Assembly (NCBI GenBank): GCA_021414065.1
Contig: JAIOPE010000063.1
Span: 27,618-91,617 of the forward strand
DNA: 64,000 bases
DNA from: Planctomycetota bacterium
Lineage (GTDB): Bacteria; Planctomycetota; JAJSAM01; JAJVHW01
Direction: 5' to 3'
Shown in pieces: positions 53,479 to 62,069 of the stretch. Each line of letters starts with the position of its first letter. The first letter of the stretch is position 1. Position numbers and translations under genes: made by a program. The notes beneath the pieces are model-generated. The model was not told the DNA's origin and ran no database searches. It worked only from the letters and a program-made list of their open reading frames with translations.

Positions 53479-53514
53479 TTGCACGAGCCTCCCGGTCGCC
53501 GACGCTCGCCTTCG
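53479..53514 (+). promoter_or_regulatory. Late-promoter-like motif, copy 8
   Basis: TTGCAC (53479-53484), GAGCCTCCCG (53485-53494), ACGCTC (53502-53507), the closest to consensus. GTG 53514 is 20 bases after the core. CGAGC and GCTCG form an inverted repeat across 15 bp. Confidence 0.65.
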
Positions 53515-54506
53515 TGCCGACGTGGGCCCCCCTGAACGACGACCCGAACACCGGGGACAGCATCCCGGTGGCGTTCCTCGAACTGGAGGGGCGCACGATC
53601 GAACTCCGGACGGGCTTCGCCGGCGCGGTCCCGCCCGCGAACCCGCAGGACGGGCAGGTCTGGGTGGACACCGCGCAGACGCCCTACCGGGTGTTCCGCT
53701 ACCTGCGGATCGCCGCCGGGCCCGCGTCGTGGCAGCCGGTCGGCCCGCTCTCGCGGCTTCCCGCGAGCATCAACGCCGACCCGAGCATCGTGGACGATCG
53801 CGCGGCGCCGTTCGAGTACCGCGCCCTTCGCGTCGAGAACCGGAACGCGCTCCCGCCGGCGACGCCCACGAACGCCGGGCTCCTGGTCTACCGGCTCGGC
53901 GACGGCGAGTTCTGGCTCGCCGACCTCCCGATCTCCGGCGGCTGGAAGGGCCTCCTCTCCGTCACGCCGTCGGCGTCCTTCGACACCGTCGAGCTCCCGC
54001 TCGAAGGCGATCTCGGGAACGACGCCGTGAACCCGCCGACCAAGACGCGGAAGGGCGCGCTCGAGGGCTGGCTCTTCGACGACGTCACCGAGAAGCGGTC
54101 GCTCGCGTTCATCGTCCCCAGGAACTGGCAGGGTGCATCGGACCTCCGGCTCCGGCTCTTCCAGGTCCTCGGGCAGGCGCAACTCGCTGGCGACGACATC
54201 GAGTGGACCGGCGAGGTCCGGACGCTCATCCCCGGCCAGGACCGCGTCGCGAAGGCCGCGACGCCGCTCGCGGACGCCGTGACGGACATCGGCGCCGACG
54301 TCGAGGGCATCGACGACGGCGGCGGCCCGCACGTCACCGAACTCGTCATCGATCACGACGACCCCGCGAACCCCGTCTCCGCGGGCTGCCTTGTCCTCGC
54401 GACCGTCCGGCGCAAGACCGTCGGCGGCGCCGGGAAGGCGGGCGGCACCGTCGTCTTCCGCGCGGACCTCGCGTACGCGCAGCGTCCCCGTCACGAGAGG
54501 GCCTGA
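53514..54506 (+). CDS. Tail fibre-associated protein
   Basis: 330 residues from GTG 53514, set by the spacing from the late motif. Beta-rich: PVAFLELEGRTIELRTGFAG, DGQVWVDTAQTPYRVFRYLR, NAGLLVYRLGDGEFWLADLP, HVTELVIDHDDPANPVSAG. Such texts are common in phage receptor-binding or baseplate-upper proteins, with no exact family. Followed 3 bp later by a small membrane protein. Confidence 0.65.
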   Translation: MPTWAPLNDDPNTGDSIPVAFLELEGRTIELRTGFAGAVPPANPQDGQVWVDTAQTPYRVFRYLRIAAGPASWQPVGPLSRLPASINADPSIVDDRAAPFEYRALRVENRNALPPATPTNAGLLVYRLGDGEFWLADLPISGGWKGLLSVTPSASFDTVELPLEGDLGNDAVNPPTKTRKGALEGWLFDDVTEKRSLAFIVPRNWQGASDLRLRLFQVLGQAQLAGDDIEWTGEVRTLIPGQDRVAKAATPLADAVTDIGADVEGIDDGGGPHVTELVIDHDDPANPVSAGCLVLATVRRKTVGGAGKAGGTVVFRADLAYAQRPRHERA

Positions 54507-54509
54507 GCC

Positions 54510-54785
54510 ATGGACGAGACCCTGAAGGAAGCCGCGCGCCAGGTCCCGTCGCTGACGGTGCTCGTTGTCCTGGTCATCTACTTCCTGCGCGCACTCGACC
54601 GCCGCGACTCGACGATCAAGTCGATCGCCGACGCCTGCCACGCGTCGCAGGCGAGCTCGGTCAACGCCATCAACGAGAACACAAAGGTCTTGGGCATGGT
54701 CGGCGAAGCCCTCGACGCACACCGACAGGTCATCGCCGACGCAGTCCGCGACGGGATCGACCGATCCGCGCTCGCCAAGTCGTGA
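54510..54785 (+). CDS. Small membrane protein, possible holin
   Basis: 91 residues with one membrane segment near the N-terminus (SLTVLVVLVIYFLRAL) and a helical soluble part. The size, the place after the fibre genes and before a lipoprotein are those of class III-like holins, but no endolysin gene was recognised next to it, so the call is tentative. Confidence 0.45.
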   Translation: MDETLKEAARQVPSLTVLVVLVIYFLRALDRRDSTIKSIADACHASQASSVNAINENTKVLGMVGEALDAHRQVIADAVRDGIDRSALAKS

Positions 54786-54797
54786 AGGGAGTCCGTC

Positions 54798-55337
54798 ATG
54801 CAGGGAGTCCATCGTGTCGTGTCCGTCCTCGTCCTCGCGCTCGTCGGGATCGCCGCCGCGGCGTGCCAGAGCGCCCCGCAGGTCGCGCCGCAGCGCGGTC
54901 CTGACGGCGGCGCGCAGTCGAGCCCCATCACGCCGTCCGCGCCCGTAGACCAGCACGGCGTGCTCATCGTCTCGCCGACGGTCGTCCTCGCCGGCGCGAC
55001 CGCCGGGGACGGCAAGCTGCCCACCGTGACCATCACCGTCGGCCCGCAGGCGAACGGGGACGTGAAGGGCCTCGGCAAGCAGGAGGGCGGGGCGCAGTCG
55101 TCGGCGAACACGCTGACGCAGACGAGCGGCCCGACGCAGGACGTGACCGTGAGCGCCGAGGCGATCGCGAAGGCGGCCGGCGAGTTGCTCGCGACCGTCT
55201 CACCGGGGAGCGAGGCCGCGAACCTGGCGACTGCGGCGATCGAGGCCGCACGGGTCGGGGATGCAGCGAAGGCGCGTCAACTCATCGCGAAGGCACGGTC
55301 GGTCGGCGCCGTGGGCACCGGACCGCAGCCCCAGTAG
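54798..55337 (+). CDS. Phage lipoprotein, copy 1
   Basis: 179 residues. A lipoprotein signal peptide (VLVLALVGIAAAAC, lipobox with Cys 22) precedes a Ser/Thr/Gly-rich domain: GVLIVSPTVVLAGATAGDGK, TITVGPQANGDVKGLGKQEG and a helical tail AAGELLATVSPGSEAANLAT. A near copy is at 59186. By its place after a holin candidate it might be a spanin subunit; surface exclusion is also possible. Confidence 0.75.
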   Translation: MQGVHRVVSVLVLALVGIAAAACQSAPQVAPQRGPDGGAQSSPITPSAPVDQHGVLIVSPTVVLAGATAGDGKLPTVTITVGPQANGDVKGLGKQEGGAQSSANTLTQTSGPTQDVTVSAEAIAKAAGELLATVSPGSEAANLATAAIEAARVGDAAKARQLIAKARSVGAVGTGPQPQ

Positions 55338-55356
55338 CCCGTCTCCGCCGATGCGG

Positions 55357-55373
55357 CCCGCCGAAATGGCGGG
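55357..55373. terminator. Possible weak terminator
   Basis: CCCGCC and GGCGGG form a 6-bp stem with loop GAAAT just after the lipoprotein gene. There is no T tract, so it is a weak call. Confidence 0.3.
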
Positions 55374-55616
55374 TCCGCCCCGCCGCAGCTGGCCCAGGGG
55401 ATGGGCGAGCGACGCGCCGAAGCAGCTGACGGCGCGTGGTTCCGGGACGGCGCTGAGCGCTCGGCGTAGGCGTGACGCACCGCGAAGGACGGTGCTCGAC
55501 TCGTGAGGCTCCTCGGATATCTACGCACCCGCGCGTGCAAGCCGCACTGGATGACGAAGACTCTGGCGACGGTGCGCACGCGGCAGACTTCCGTGCGAAC
55601 ACTGCGGCCGTAGTGG

Positions 55617-57617
55617 CTACCGCGACGGAATGACGGCAACGCGGACCGTGAGGCTGCCCTTGTTATCTGTGTACCTGGTGTCGTTGCAGCGTCCCTCGAT
55701 CGCGCCGGACTCGGTTGCGCGAGCGAGCCCCTGGGACGCCTGCGCGGCGACGATGCTCGTGCCGACTCGCAGGAGCAGACAGCCATGGTTGTGCGCGGGG
55801 TCCACGTTGAGATGCCCGTAGTCGAGACCCTTCTTCGCCGAATCCTGGATCGAAGGAGTTGGAAGGCCCTCTGGTCCGACGGCGGAGATCATGAACCCGA
55901 GCTTCCACGTGCCGGAAGCCTCGAATGCGATGATGTCCCCGACGCTCACCTCGATCGGGGCGCTCTGCCACTCCGCTCCCGAGTGCACGGCGAACGATGA
56001 CGTTCGAATCCCATGGACGCACCTCTTGAAAGCGGAGGCCTCGGCCTGTACGTCCGTGAGCAGTTGGGATGCGACCGCCCGAACCTCGGCAAACCCCGCG
56101 ACCTCCTCGTACGCGGCGTTCTGCTCCAAGAACCCCAGGAGATCCTGGTGCAGCGTGGACACGCGCGCCGCGCCACTCTCGGCCCGATCGGCGATTTCTC
56201 GGAACGACTGGATCACTGCCTCGACGCCGCGGGGCGTCTTGAGTGCCTCGGCGATCCTGTCGAGGTCACGCTTCGTGTCGTTGCGCTCGGACTTGATCAG
56301 TGCGACCTTCGCGTCGATCTGCTTGCGGACCGCGGAGGGATTTAGGATCTCAATGACTACTGGGATCACTGTAGGGGAGCCCTGCCACGCAGACTCTGCC
56401 GTGAACTCGATGCGGCCTGACGCGTTGGATGCGGCCTTCGCTAGGATTGCATGCACGGAGACGGTCGAAGGGGTCTCGCCTGAGGTCGGTTCGACCACGA
56501 GCCACGGGTCATCGCACTTCGCCTTCCACTTGAGACCGGGCTTCACCGGGCTGTCCACCGTCAGCTTCACGACAGACGACTTCTCTGCGCCGACAACGCC
56601 TCGGAGCGGAACGTTCTGCGTGGGACCGATCCGGAGTGCGCCGAGGAGTTCGTACCTGAGGCGCATGCGCCTCTCTGCGTCCCGATGGCGGAAACAAAGT
56701 GTCGCGACGTTCTCACCGTAGTTCATCGAAGTGAGGTCGAACCTCAGGTCGACGTCGGTCGGTGTACCGCCTTGTGCCGTCGCCACGCTGAGCCACGGCG
56801 GCGCTCCGGACAGAGTCCACCCGAGCGACTCGTCGGGCGCGGATGACCGAAGCTCCAGCTTGTGACCCTGAAGCGGCGGGACGTTGGGGTCCGCGCCGAG
56901 CCGCTCCGAGTGGTCGAACGCAGCCGGCGAGACCGCGAGCGTGTGGAGCGCCACCGGGACCACCGCTGGTGACCCTTGCCAGGTCTCGTCAGCCACGAAC
57001 TCGATCCGACCTGAGGCGTTCGGTCCGGCCTTCGTCAGATCGGCAGAGACCGACATGGTCGTCGGTGTCTCTCCTGATGTCGGTTCAAGGACGAGCCATG
57101 CAGCCTCGGTCTTAGCGCGCCACTTGAGGCCCGCCTTCTGTGGGCTGTCCACGGTGAGGGTCGCGACCGACGAGCGCGGCTCGCCAGCGATGCCGCCGAG
57201 CGTGACGCTCGGGCTCGGGCCGATCGTGAGCGAACCGAGCAGGTCGTAACGGACCGGAAGGGACACCTCGGTCTCCTGCTGTCGGAACACGAGAGATGCG
57301 GTGTTCTCGCCGTAGGTCATCGACGCGACGTCGAATCGCAGATCGAGCTCGCCGGGCGTGACGCCGTTGTCTGCTGACACTTGCAGCCACGAGGGAGCGC
57401 CGGAGACACTCCACTTCAACGGCTCGTCGCTTCTTGACGAGCGGATCTCGATCGTCGACTTCGCGAGCGGCGTGCTCGGTTGGCCATCCCCCAAGCGGGC
57501 CGTGTGATGAAATCTCGGTGGTGTGGGCGCCAGTTGAGCGGGTGGTCCGCATCCCGCCGCGCCGAGGACGAGCGCAAGTGAGAACTGGCAGATGGACAAC
57601 GTCGCGATTCGGTTCAT
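55617..57617 (-). CDS. Large lipoprotein with BACON-like repeats and LecA-like C-terminus
   Basis: 666 residues. The lipobox is LVLGAAGC. Residues about 35-225 and 230-420 are two copies of one unit, each with two Ig-like BACON-type domains (PLKWSVSGAPSWLQVSADNG, ASGRIEFVADETWQG; second copy SLGWTLSGAPPWLSVATAQG). A coiled coil follows (about 430-530), then a domain with EWQSAPIEVSVGDIIAFEAS and GTWKLG, typical of LecA/PA-IL-like lectin folds. It likely stands on the outer surface. Coupled (15 bp) to the M48 peptidase upstream. Confidence 0.7.
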   Translation of the reverse strand: MNRIATLSICQFSLALVLGAAGCGPPAQLAPTPPRFHHTARLGDGQPSTPLAKSTIEIRSSRSDEPLKWSVSGAPSWLQVSADNGVTPGELDLRFDVASMTYGENTASLVFRQQETEVSLPVRYDLLGSLTIGPSPSVTLGGIAGEPRSSVATLTVDSPQKAGLKWRAKTEAAWLVLEPTSGETPTTMSVSADLTKAGPNASGRIEFVADETWQGSPAVVPVALHTLAVSPAAFDHSERLGADPNVPPLQGHKLELRSSAPDESLGWTLSGAPPWLSVATAQGGTPTDVDLRFDLTSMNYGENVATLCFRHRDAERRMRLRYELLGALRIGPTQNVPLRGVVGAEKSSVVKLTVDSPVKPGLKWKAKCDDPWLVVEPTSGETPSTVSVHAILAKAASNASGRIEFTAESAWQGSPTVIPVVIEILNPSAVRKQIDAKVALIKSERNDTKRDLDRIAEALKTPRGVEAVIQSFREIADRAESGAARVSTLHQDLLGFLEQNAAYEEVAGFAEVRAVASQLLTDVQAEASAFKRCVHGIRTSSFAVHSGAEWQSAPIEVSVGDIIAFEASGTWKLGFMISAVGPEGLPTPSIQDSAKKGLDYGHLNVDPAHNHGCLLLRVGTSIVAAQASQGLARATESGAIEGRCNDTRYTDNKGSLTVRVAVIPSR

Positions 57618-57632
57618 GAGCCCCTGCTCGCC

Positions 57633-58919
57633 CTATCGGGCCGTTGCGCGCCTGACGATTTCGCGGTACCGGAGGTTCCCGCGGAGCGATGCCAGGTCCG
57701 AATCGGCCTTCATGTGTGCCGCGTCCCTGAACCCCGCGTCGACGGCGCGATCGAGCAGATTCAGTGCGCGCTTCTCCCTGCCTTGCACGGCGCAGATGCA
57801 CGCGAGGTTGTAGAGCGCTGGCACGCTGCTCGGTCGGCTCGCCAACACGCGCTCGTACGCTGACTCTGCGTCTGCGAGTCGTCCGCTCTGGTGGAGGTGG
57901 ATTGCCGTGGTCAGGTCGCGCTCCGCGGACGGCACATCAGCACTACGGGGTGCAGCAGCCTTCGATGGTGCGACATGGCCTGTCCGACGCGCGGCTGCCT
58001 CGCGCTCCGCTGCTTCAGCGGAGACCTCTGCATGTGACGCCATCGTGTTCGCGACCGTCTCCAAGAGCGCCAGGAAGCCCGAGGATGTCGCCTGTCTCTC
58101 GATCAGCGGGCTCTCTAACTTCAGACGATCAGCATCCGGGTTCGCGATCCCTCGGCCGGCGAGCGCCGTGCGAGCCGTCGGTACCAAGGCTGCGGTCTTT
58201 CCGGCACGGTCGGCGTTCAGCGAGTGGTCATACGTGAAGTTCCCGGGGTTGCTGCCCCACTTCCGGTGCGCCCTCTCCCAGATCCCCGGGACCACTCCGG
58301 GGTCGTACCCTGCGAGCGCGAGGTAGAGCAGCGACACGCGGTCGGCTTCATCCTCATGCTCTGTGGAGTACGCGGCTGCGTAGAAAGGGGAGGACGCGTC
58401 GCGTCGCATGCTCCTCGACATCGAACTGGCGAGCCCTGCACTCTGCGCCTCCGTGATGTGGCGACAGGTGTTGTGCGCCATCTCATGCGCAAGTACCGCG
58501 GCGAGCTCATCGTCGGTCTGCGCGAGTTCGCGAACCCCTGAGAAGAAGAACATCTTGCCGCCGCCGATCGTGAATGCGTTCGGCTCCTGAACCCCGATGA
58601 CGTGGATCTCCCAGGGAAGGCCCGGGCGGTGTGACACGGGGGCGAGCCGTGTAAGCATCTCCTGGAGCTTCCGAACGAGCGCCGCGTCCTGATCCACCGG
58701 GACGCTCTTGCTACGTGCGTCGTCGAGCATCGAGCGGACCCGCTGCGCTGCCGCGGCGACCTCCGCCTGCTCCGTCTCGACATTCAGCGTGCGTGCGCCG
58801 GTGACGGGATCGGGCCGCGCCAGCGCGTCCGCCATGGCGCCCGACGTCTCGTCGATGGCCTTGCATGCGACGGTTGACAGCAGCATGGCCAGGAAAACGA
58901 CTTTGCGAATCTTGGACAT
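57633..58919 (-). CDS. M48-family metallopeptidase lipoprotein with TPR
   Basis: 428 residues. Lipobox LLSTVAC near residue 19. The zinc site is VLAHEMAHNTCRH near 145, the third ligand in TEHEDEADRVSLLYLALAGY. A C-terminal TPR-like pair (GRLADAESAYERVLASRPSS) follows. Typical of BepA/YfgC-type periplasmic quality-control peptidases, usually a host gene, so as cargo between two phage lipoprotein copies it is notable. Confidence 0.88.
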   Translation of the reverse strand: MSKIRKVVFLAMLLSTVACKAIDETSGAMADALARPDPVTGARTLNVETEQAEVAAAAQRVRSMLDDARSKSVPVDQDAALVRKLQEMLTRLAPVSHRPGLPWEIHVIGVQEPNAFTIGGGKMFFFSGVRELAQTDDELAAVLAHEMAHNTCRHITEAQSAGLASSMSRSMRRDASSPFYAAAYSTEHEDEADRVSLLYLALAGYDPGVVPGIWERAHRKWGSNPGNFTYDHSLNADRAGKTAALVPTARTALAGRGIANPDADRLKLESPLIERQATSSGFLALLETVANTMASHAEVSAEAAEREAAARRTGHVAPSKAAAPRSADVPSAERDLTTAIHLHQSGRLADAESAYERVLASRPSSVPALYNLACICAVQGREKRALNLLDRAVDAGFRDAAHMKADSDLASLRGNLRYREIVRRATAR

Positions 58920-59185
58920 TGGTCCCTCTCGCAGTGAAGGCTACCGCGGCTCCACGCGACGGCGAAGTACGCATCCCAGAGCGATTCGTGGGCCGCTTCG
59001 CGGAAGATGTCTCCGACGACATCAGCCCGGGGCGATGGGTGTCCGAGCGCGCCACCAAGTGGGCATCCGCTCCTCTTGGGGGCTGACCGGAGCCGAAGCC
59101 GGCACGGCATCCGCGCTCGAGCGCGCCGCCGGCCGGAACCGTCTGCACAGTCTGGAGCGGGCTCACCGCGCCACCCTACACACCC

Positions 59186-59704
59186 ATGTGCGGAACTCGT
59201 CGCTTCGTGTCCGCCCTCGTCCTCGCGCTCGTCGGGTTCGCCGCCGGCGCGTGCCAGAGCGCCCCAAAGGTCGCGCCGCAGCGCGGTCCTGACGGCGGCG
59301 CGCAGTCGAGCCCGATCACGCTGTCTGCGCCCGTCGACCAGCAAGGTGTGCTGATCGTCTCGCCGACCGTCGTCATGGCCGGCCCGACCGCGGCCGACGG
59401 CAAGCTGCCGACCGTGACGATCACCGTGGGCCCCGCGGCGAACGGCGACGTCAAGGGCCTCGGCAAGCAGGAGGGCGGCGCCCAGTCGTCCGCCAACACG
59501 CTGACGCAGACGAGCAGCCCGACACAGGACGTGAGCGAGAGCCCCGAGGCGTTCGCGAAGGCCGCTGGCGAGTTACTCGCGACGGTCGCTCCCGGGAGCG
59601 AGGCGGCGAACCTCGCGACGGCGGCGATCGATGCCGCGCGGGCGGGCGACGGCGCGATCCGCCTCGCGGATGAGGAGATGGGCGGATCACCTCAAGCGGC
59701 GTGA
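59186..59704 (+). CDS. Phage lipoprotein, copy 2 with altered C-terminus
   Basis: 172 residues. From the lipobox (LVGFAAGAC) to about residue 155 it is almost the same as copy 1, then it diverges: IRLADEEMGGSPQAA replaces the last 25 residues. The two copies bracket the reverse-strand lipoprotein-peptidase pair. Convergent with the PIN-fusion gene. Confidence 0.75.
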   Translation: MCGTRRFVSALVLALVGFAAGACQSAPKVAPQRGPDGGAQSSPITLSAPVDQQGVLIVSPTVVMAGPTAADGKLPTVTITVGPAANGDVKGLGKQEGGAQSSANTLTQTSSPTQDVSESPEAFAKAAGELLATVAPGSEAANLATAAIDAARAGDGAIRLADEEMGGSPQAA

Positions 59705-59743
59705 CACGTTCGCGGACCTCGCGGCCCCCCGCTCGGCATGCCG

Positions 59744-61363
59744 CTACCACCCGTACGCCCGGACCACGTTCTCCGGGTGAACCCCCTCCGGAAAGTCCGT
59801 GTCCCGGGTGACGAACATCGTCGGACCCGCGCTTCCGGCGCTCGCGGACTGGTACGCCTCGTACTCGAGCGCGTCCTCGAAGCTCAACGTGCCGCCCTGC
59901 GTCATGGCGACCCGCTCGAACACGCGACCGTCGAGGACGATCACCCGCCACGCTCCGGTGCGGTAGAAGGTCGCGACGATGTGGGCGCGCGCAATCACAT
60001 CCGCCTCGTCCACGGCGAGACCCCGTCCTCCCTCCCCGGTCGGCCGACTGAGCCGGTGGCGCAGGTGGTTGTACGTGCTCTTGATCGCGTCCGCGCTCAC
60101 CGAGGCGCGGACTTTTCCAGCCATCACCTGGCGCACAAGCCGAACCGACGCCGACTGACCGACGGCGCCGAACGTCGCGTGGTCGGCGTGGTCGAAGAGC
60201 ACATTCTTGTCGATGTAGACGTGCGGCCGGTCGTTGCCCGCGCCGAAGGGCGTGGAAGCAGTGCGCGGAGGCCTCGCGACAGCGTCGAGGATGCGTCGTT
60301 CCGCCGCCAAACGGTAGTGCGTGCGGCAGAGTCCACGCGCGTGCGGCGGCGTCGAGCACGGAGCGCCGTCCTCAAGGACTTCGCAGAGTCCATCCGCGGT
60401 CTCCGCGTCGGTCTTCCGCGCCAGCGACCGCTCGGGCTCGGGCAGATAGAAGTCTGCCAGATCGTAGGCGGGGCTCTCGTAGAGCTGTCGCCGGTGCTTC
60501 GCGCAGACGCCGCGGTGCTGCGCGGGACGGGAGCAGGGCAGGCCGTTCTCGACGACGACGCACTCGCTCGGCATCCGGGTCGCGTCGGCGCGGCGATCGA
60601 ACACCGGACCCGTACGCGTCCGCGGAGGGACAGCGATCTCCGCCAGCAGCGCGGGGTTCTTCCGAAGTACCTGGTAGTGGTGCGCGCACAGACCTCGTAC
60701 ATGGGCCGCCTCGCCGCACCCCGCACCATCGGCCGCCGCACGGCAGCGGCCCGGCACCGGACGGGCGCGAAGCGAGAGCCGCTGGGCCTTGGGATCGGGT
60801 TCCGCGAGCGCCGCGAAGAGCGCGGGCTCGGACTCTTTCAGCCGGTAGTGACGGCGACAGAGCCCTCGGGCATACATCGGTTCGGAGCAGGCCTGTCCGC
60901 TCTCTCGCACGCGACATGCCCCGGGAATCAGTCGGCGGCGCAGGCGCACGTCGCGCACGGACCGCAGTGGAAGGGCGAAGCGATTCATATCGAGGTCGGA
61001 CCGCTGATGGAGCGTGCCGTAGTGGCGCGTGCAGAGACCGCGACGCTTGGCGGGCTTCACGCAGGGTCGGGCGTTCACGATCAGTCGGCAGATGCCCGGC
61101 TCGGGACTTGGCTTCAGCTCGATGCGGTGTCGGCGGTCCTCCGCCCGCACGCGCGGAGCCGCGAACTCTTCGAGCCGTCCGCGAGCACGCAGGTACTGGA
61201 CGTGGCGCCCGCATAGTCCACGTTGCTCGACAGCGTTCGCGCACGGACGACCGTCCTCGATGAGGAGGCAATGCTCGCGGTCCAGCACCGCTTTCTTCGT
61301 GAGCACGCGCACTCGGCCGCCCGCGGACCGCGGTGCCTGCCGCGATGGCTTCGAGTCATCCAT
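59744..61363 (-). CDS. Six zinc-knuckle repeats fused to a PIN-like ribonuclease domain
   Basis: 539 residues. Six repeats follow one pattern, C-x7-C-x7-R-G-L/V-C-x2-H, for example CLLIEDGRPCANAVEQRGLC, CRVRESGQACSEPMYARGLC and CEVLEDGAPCSTPPHARGLC, at about 60-residue intervals up to residue 360. They look like the small zinc knuckles of phage HNH proteins. The C-terminal 150 residues are PIN-like: HVYIDKNVLFDHADH (D-x-N-V), SFEDALEYEAYQ, FVTRDTDFPEG. I know of no standard family with this set-up. Likely a nucleic-acid-binding RNase, for defence or control. Confidence 0.65.
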   Translation of the reverse strand: MDDSKPSRQAPRSAGGRVRVLTKKAVLDREHCLLIEDGRPCANAVEQRGLCGRHVQYLRARGRLEEFAAPRVRAEDRRHRIELKPSPEPGICRLIVNARPCVKPAKRRGLCTRHYGTLHQRSDLDMNRFALPLRSVRDVRLRRRLIPGACRVRESGQACSEPMYARGLCRRHYRLKESEPALFAALAEPDPKAQRLSLRARPVPGRCRAAADGAGCGEAAHVRGLCAHHYQVLRKNPALLAEIAVPPRTRTGPVFDRRADATRMPSECVVVENGLPCSRPAQHRGVCAKHRRQLYESPAYDLADFYLPEPERSLARKTDAETADGLCEVLEDGAPCSTPPHARGLCRTHYRLAAERRILDAVARPPRTASTPFGAGNDRPHVYIDKNVLFDHADHATFGAVGQSASVRLVRQVMAGKVRASVSADAIKSTYNHLRHRLSRPTGEGGRGLAVDEADVIARAHIVATFYRTGAWRVIVLDGRVFERVAMTQGGTLSFEDALEYEAYQSASAGSAGPTMFVTRDTDFPEGVHPENVVRAYGW

Positions 61364-61805
61364 GTCAATGCCCCGGGGCCGGCGAACTGCCGAGGTTGTT
61401 GCGATGGCCAGAAGGACCGTCGCGACACGCGTCCACGGCGGCGGCGACGCGCGCGCGGTGACCCGACGGCGCGGTGCGCTCGGGCAGCCGCTCCACGGCG
61501 CACGTCAGCTCTCTCTGCATGGATCAATGATCGCGCGCCAGCCGGCTTGAGCGCCACAACCTATCCCACGTGAACACGCTCCGAACTCACCCGATGCGAC
61601 CGGCGATACGTCTCGAATGGAGCGGCGCTTGAGGCAGCGCGCGTTCACCGAATCCCGCCCCGCCCGTCCCGCGGACCTGCCATACTTCTCCAGCCGGGGC
61701 TGGGTCCACCAACCCGTAAGATCGCGTAGCCCGCTCCACACCACACTCCCCCTTCCCTACGGGCGGCGTTCTCCCCGGCACTCCTCGCCTGCGAACGATC
61801 CCGCC
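61364..61805. other. Divergent intergenic region
   Basis: About 440 bases between the reverse-strand PIN-fusion gene and the rightward WLG-repeat gene. I see no gene with a credible start; the frames here have poor GC3 bias. It should hold two divergent promoters, but no good sigma70-type boxes were found. Confidence 0.4.
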
Positions 61806-62030
61806 ATGCCGACCACAGCACCGCGCTGGAGGGAGTTCGAAGATGCGCGCGAACTCGTGCGCGGGCTTCACCTCCTCGATGAAGGGGAGTGGTTCGCCTT
61901 CTCGCGCGGTGACCTTGCCCGGCTCCTCGGGCGGAGACCGGCGGACATTCCGTCGAGTCCCGACACGATCTTCCGGGACCGCGGCTGGCCGGGCTGGACG
62001 GCGTTCCTGCGGGGAACGGCGCGGAAGTGA
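61806..62030 (+). CDS. Single WLG-repeat protein
   Basis: 74 residues, one unit of the repeat described for the next gene: FEDARELVRGLHLLDEGEWF, PADIPSSPDTIFRDRGWPGW. It ends FLRGTARK. Separated by 39 bp from the six-repeat gene; probably a partner or a shortened relative. Confidence 0.6.
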   Translation: MPTTAPRWREFEDARELVRGLHLLDEGEWFAFSRGDLARLLGRRPADIPSSPDTIFRDRGWPGWTAFLRGTARK

Positions 62031-62069
62031 AGCACGCGACGCGGGCGGCGCGTTCGTTATCCTCTGCGC

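Noticed and set aside
54510..55337. Complete lysis cassette
   Set aside because: A holin candidate and a lipoprotein are present, but no endolysin motif was found nearby, so I do not claim one.
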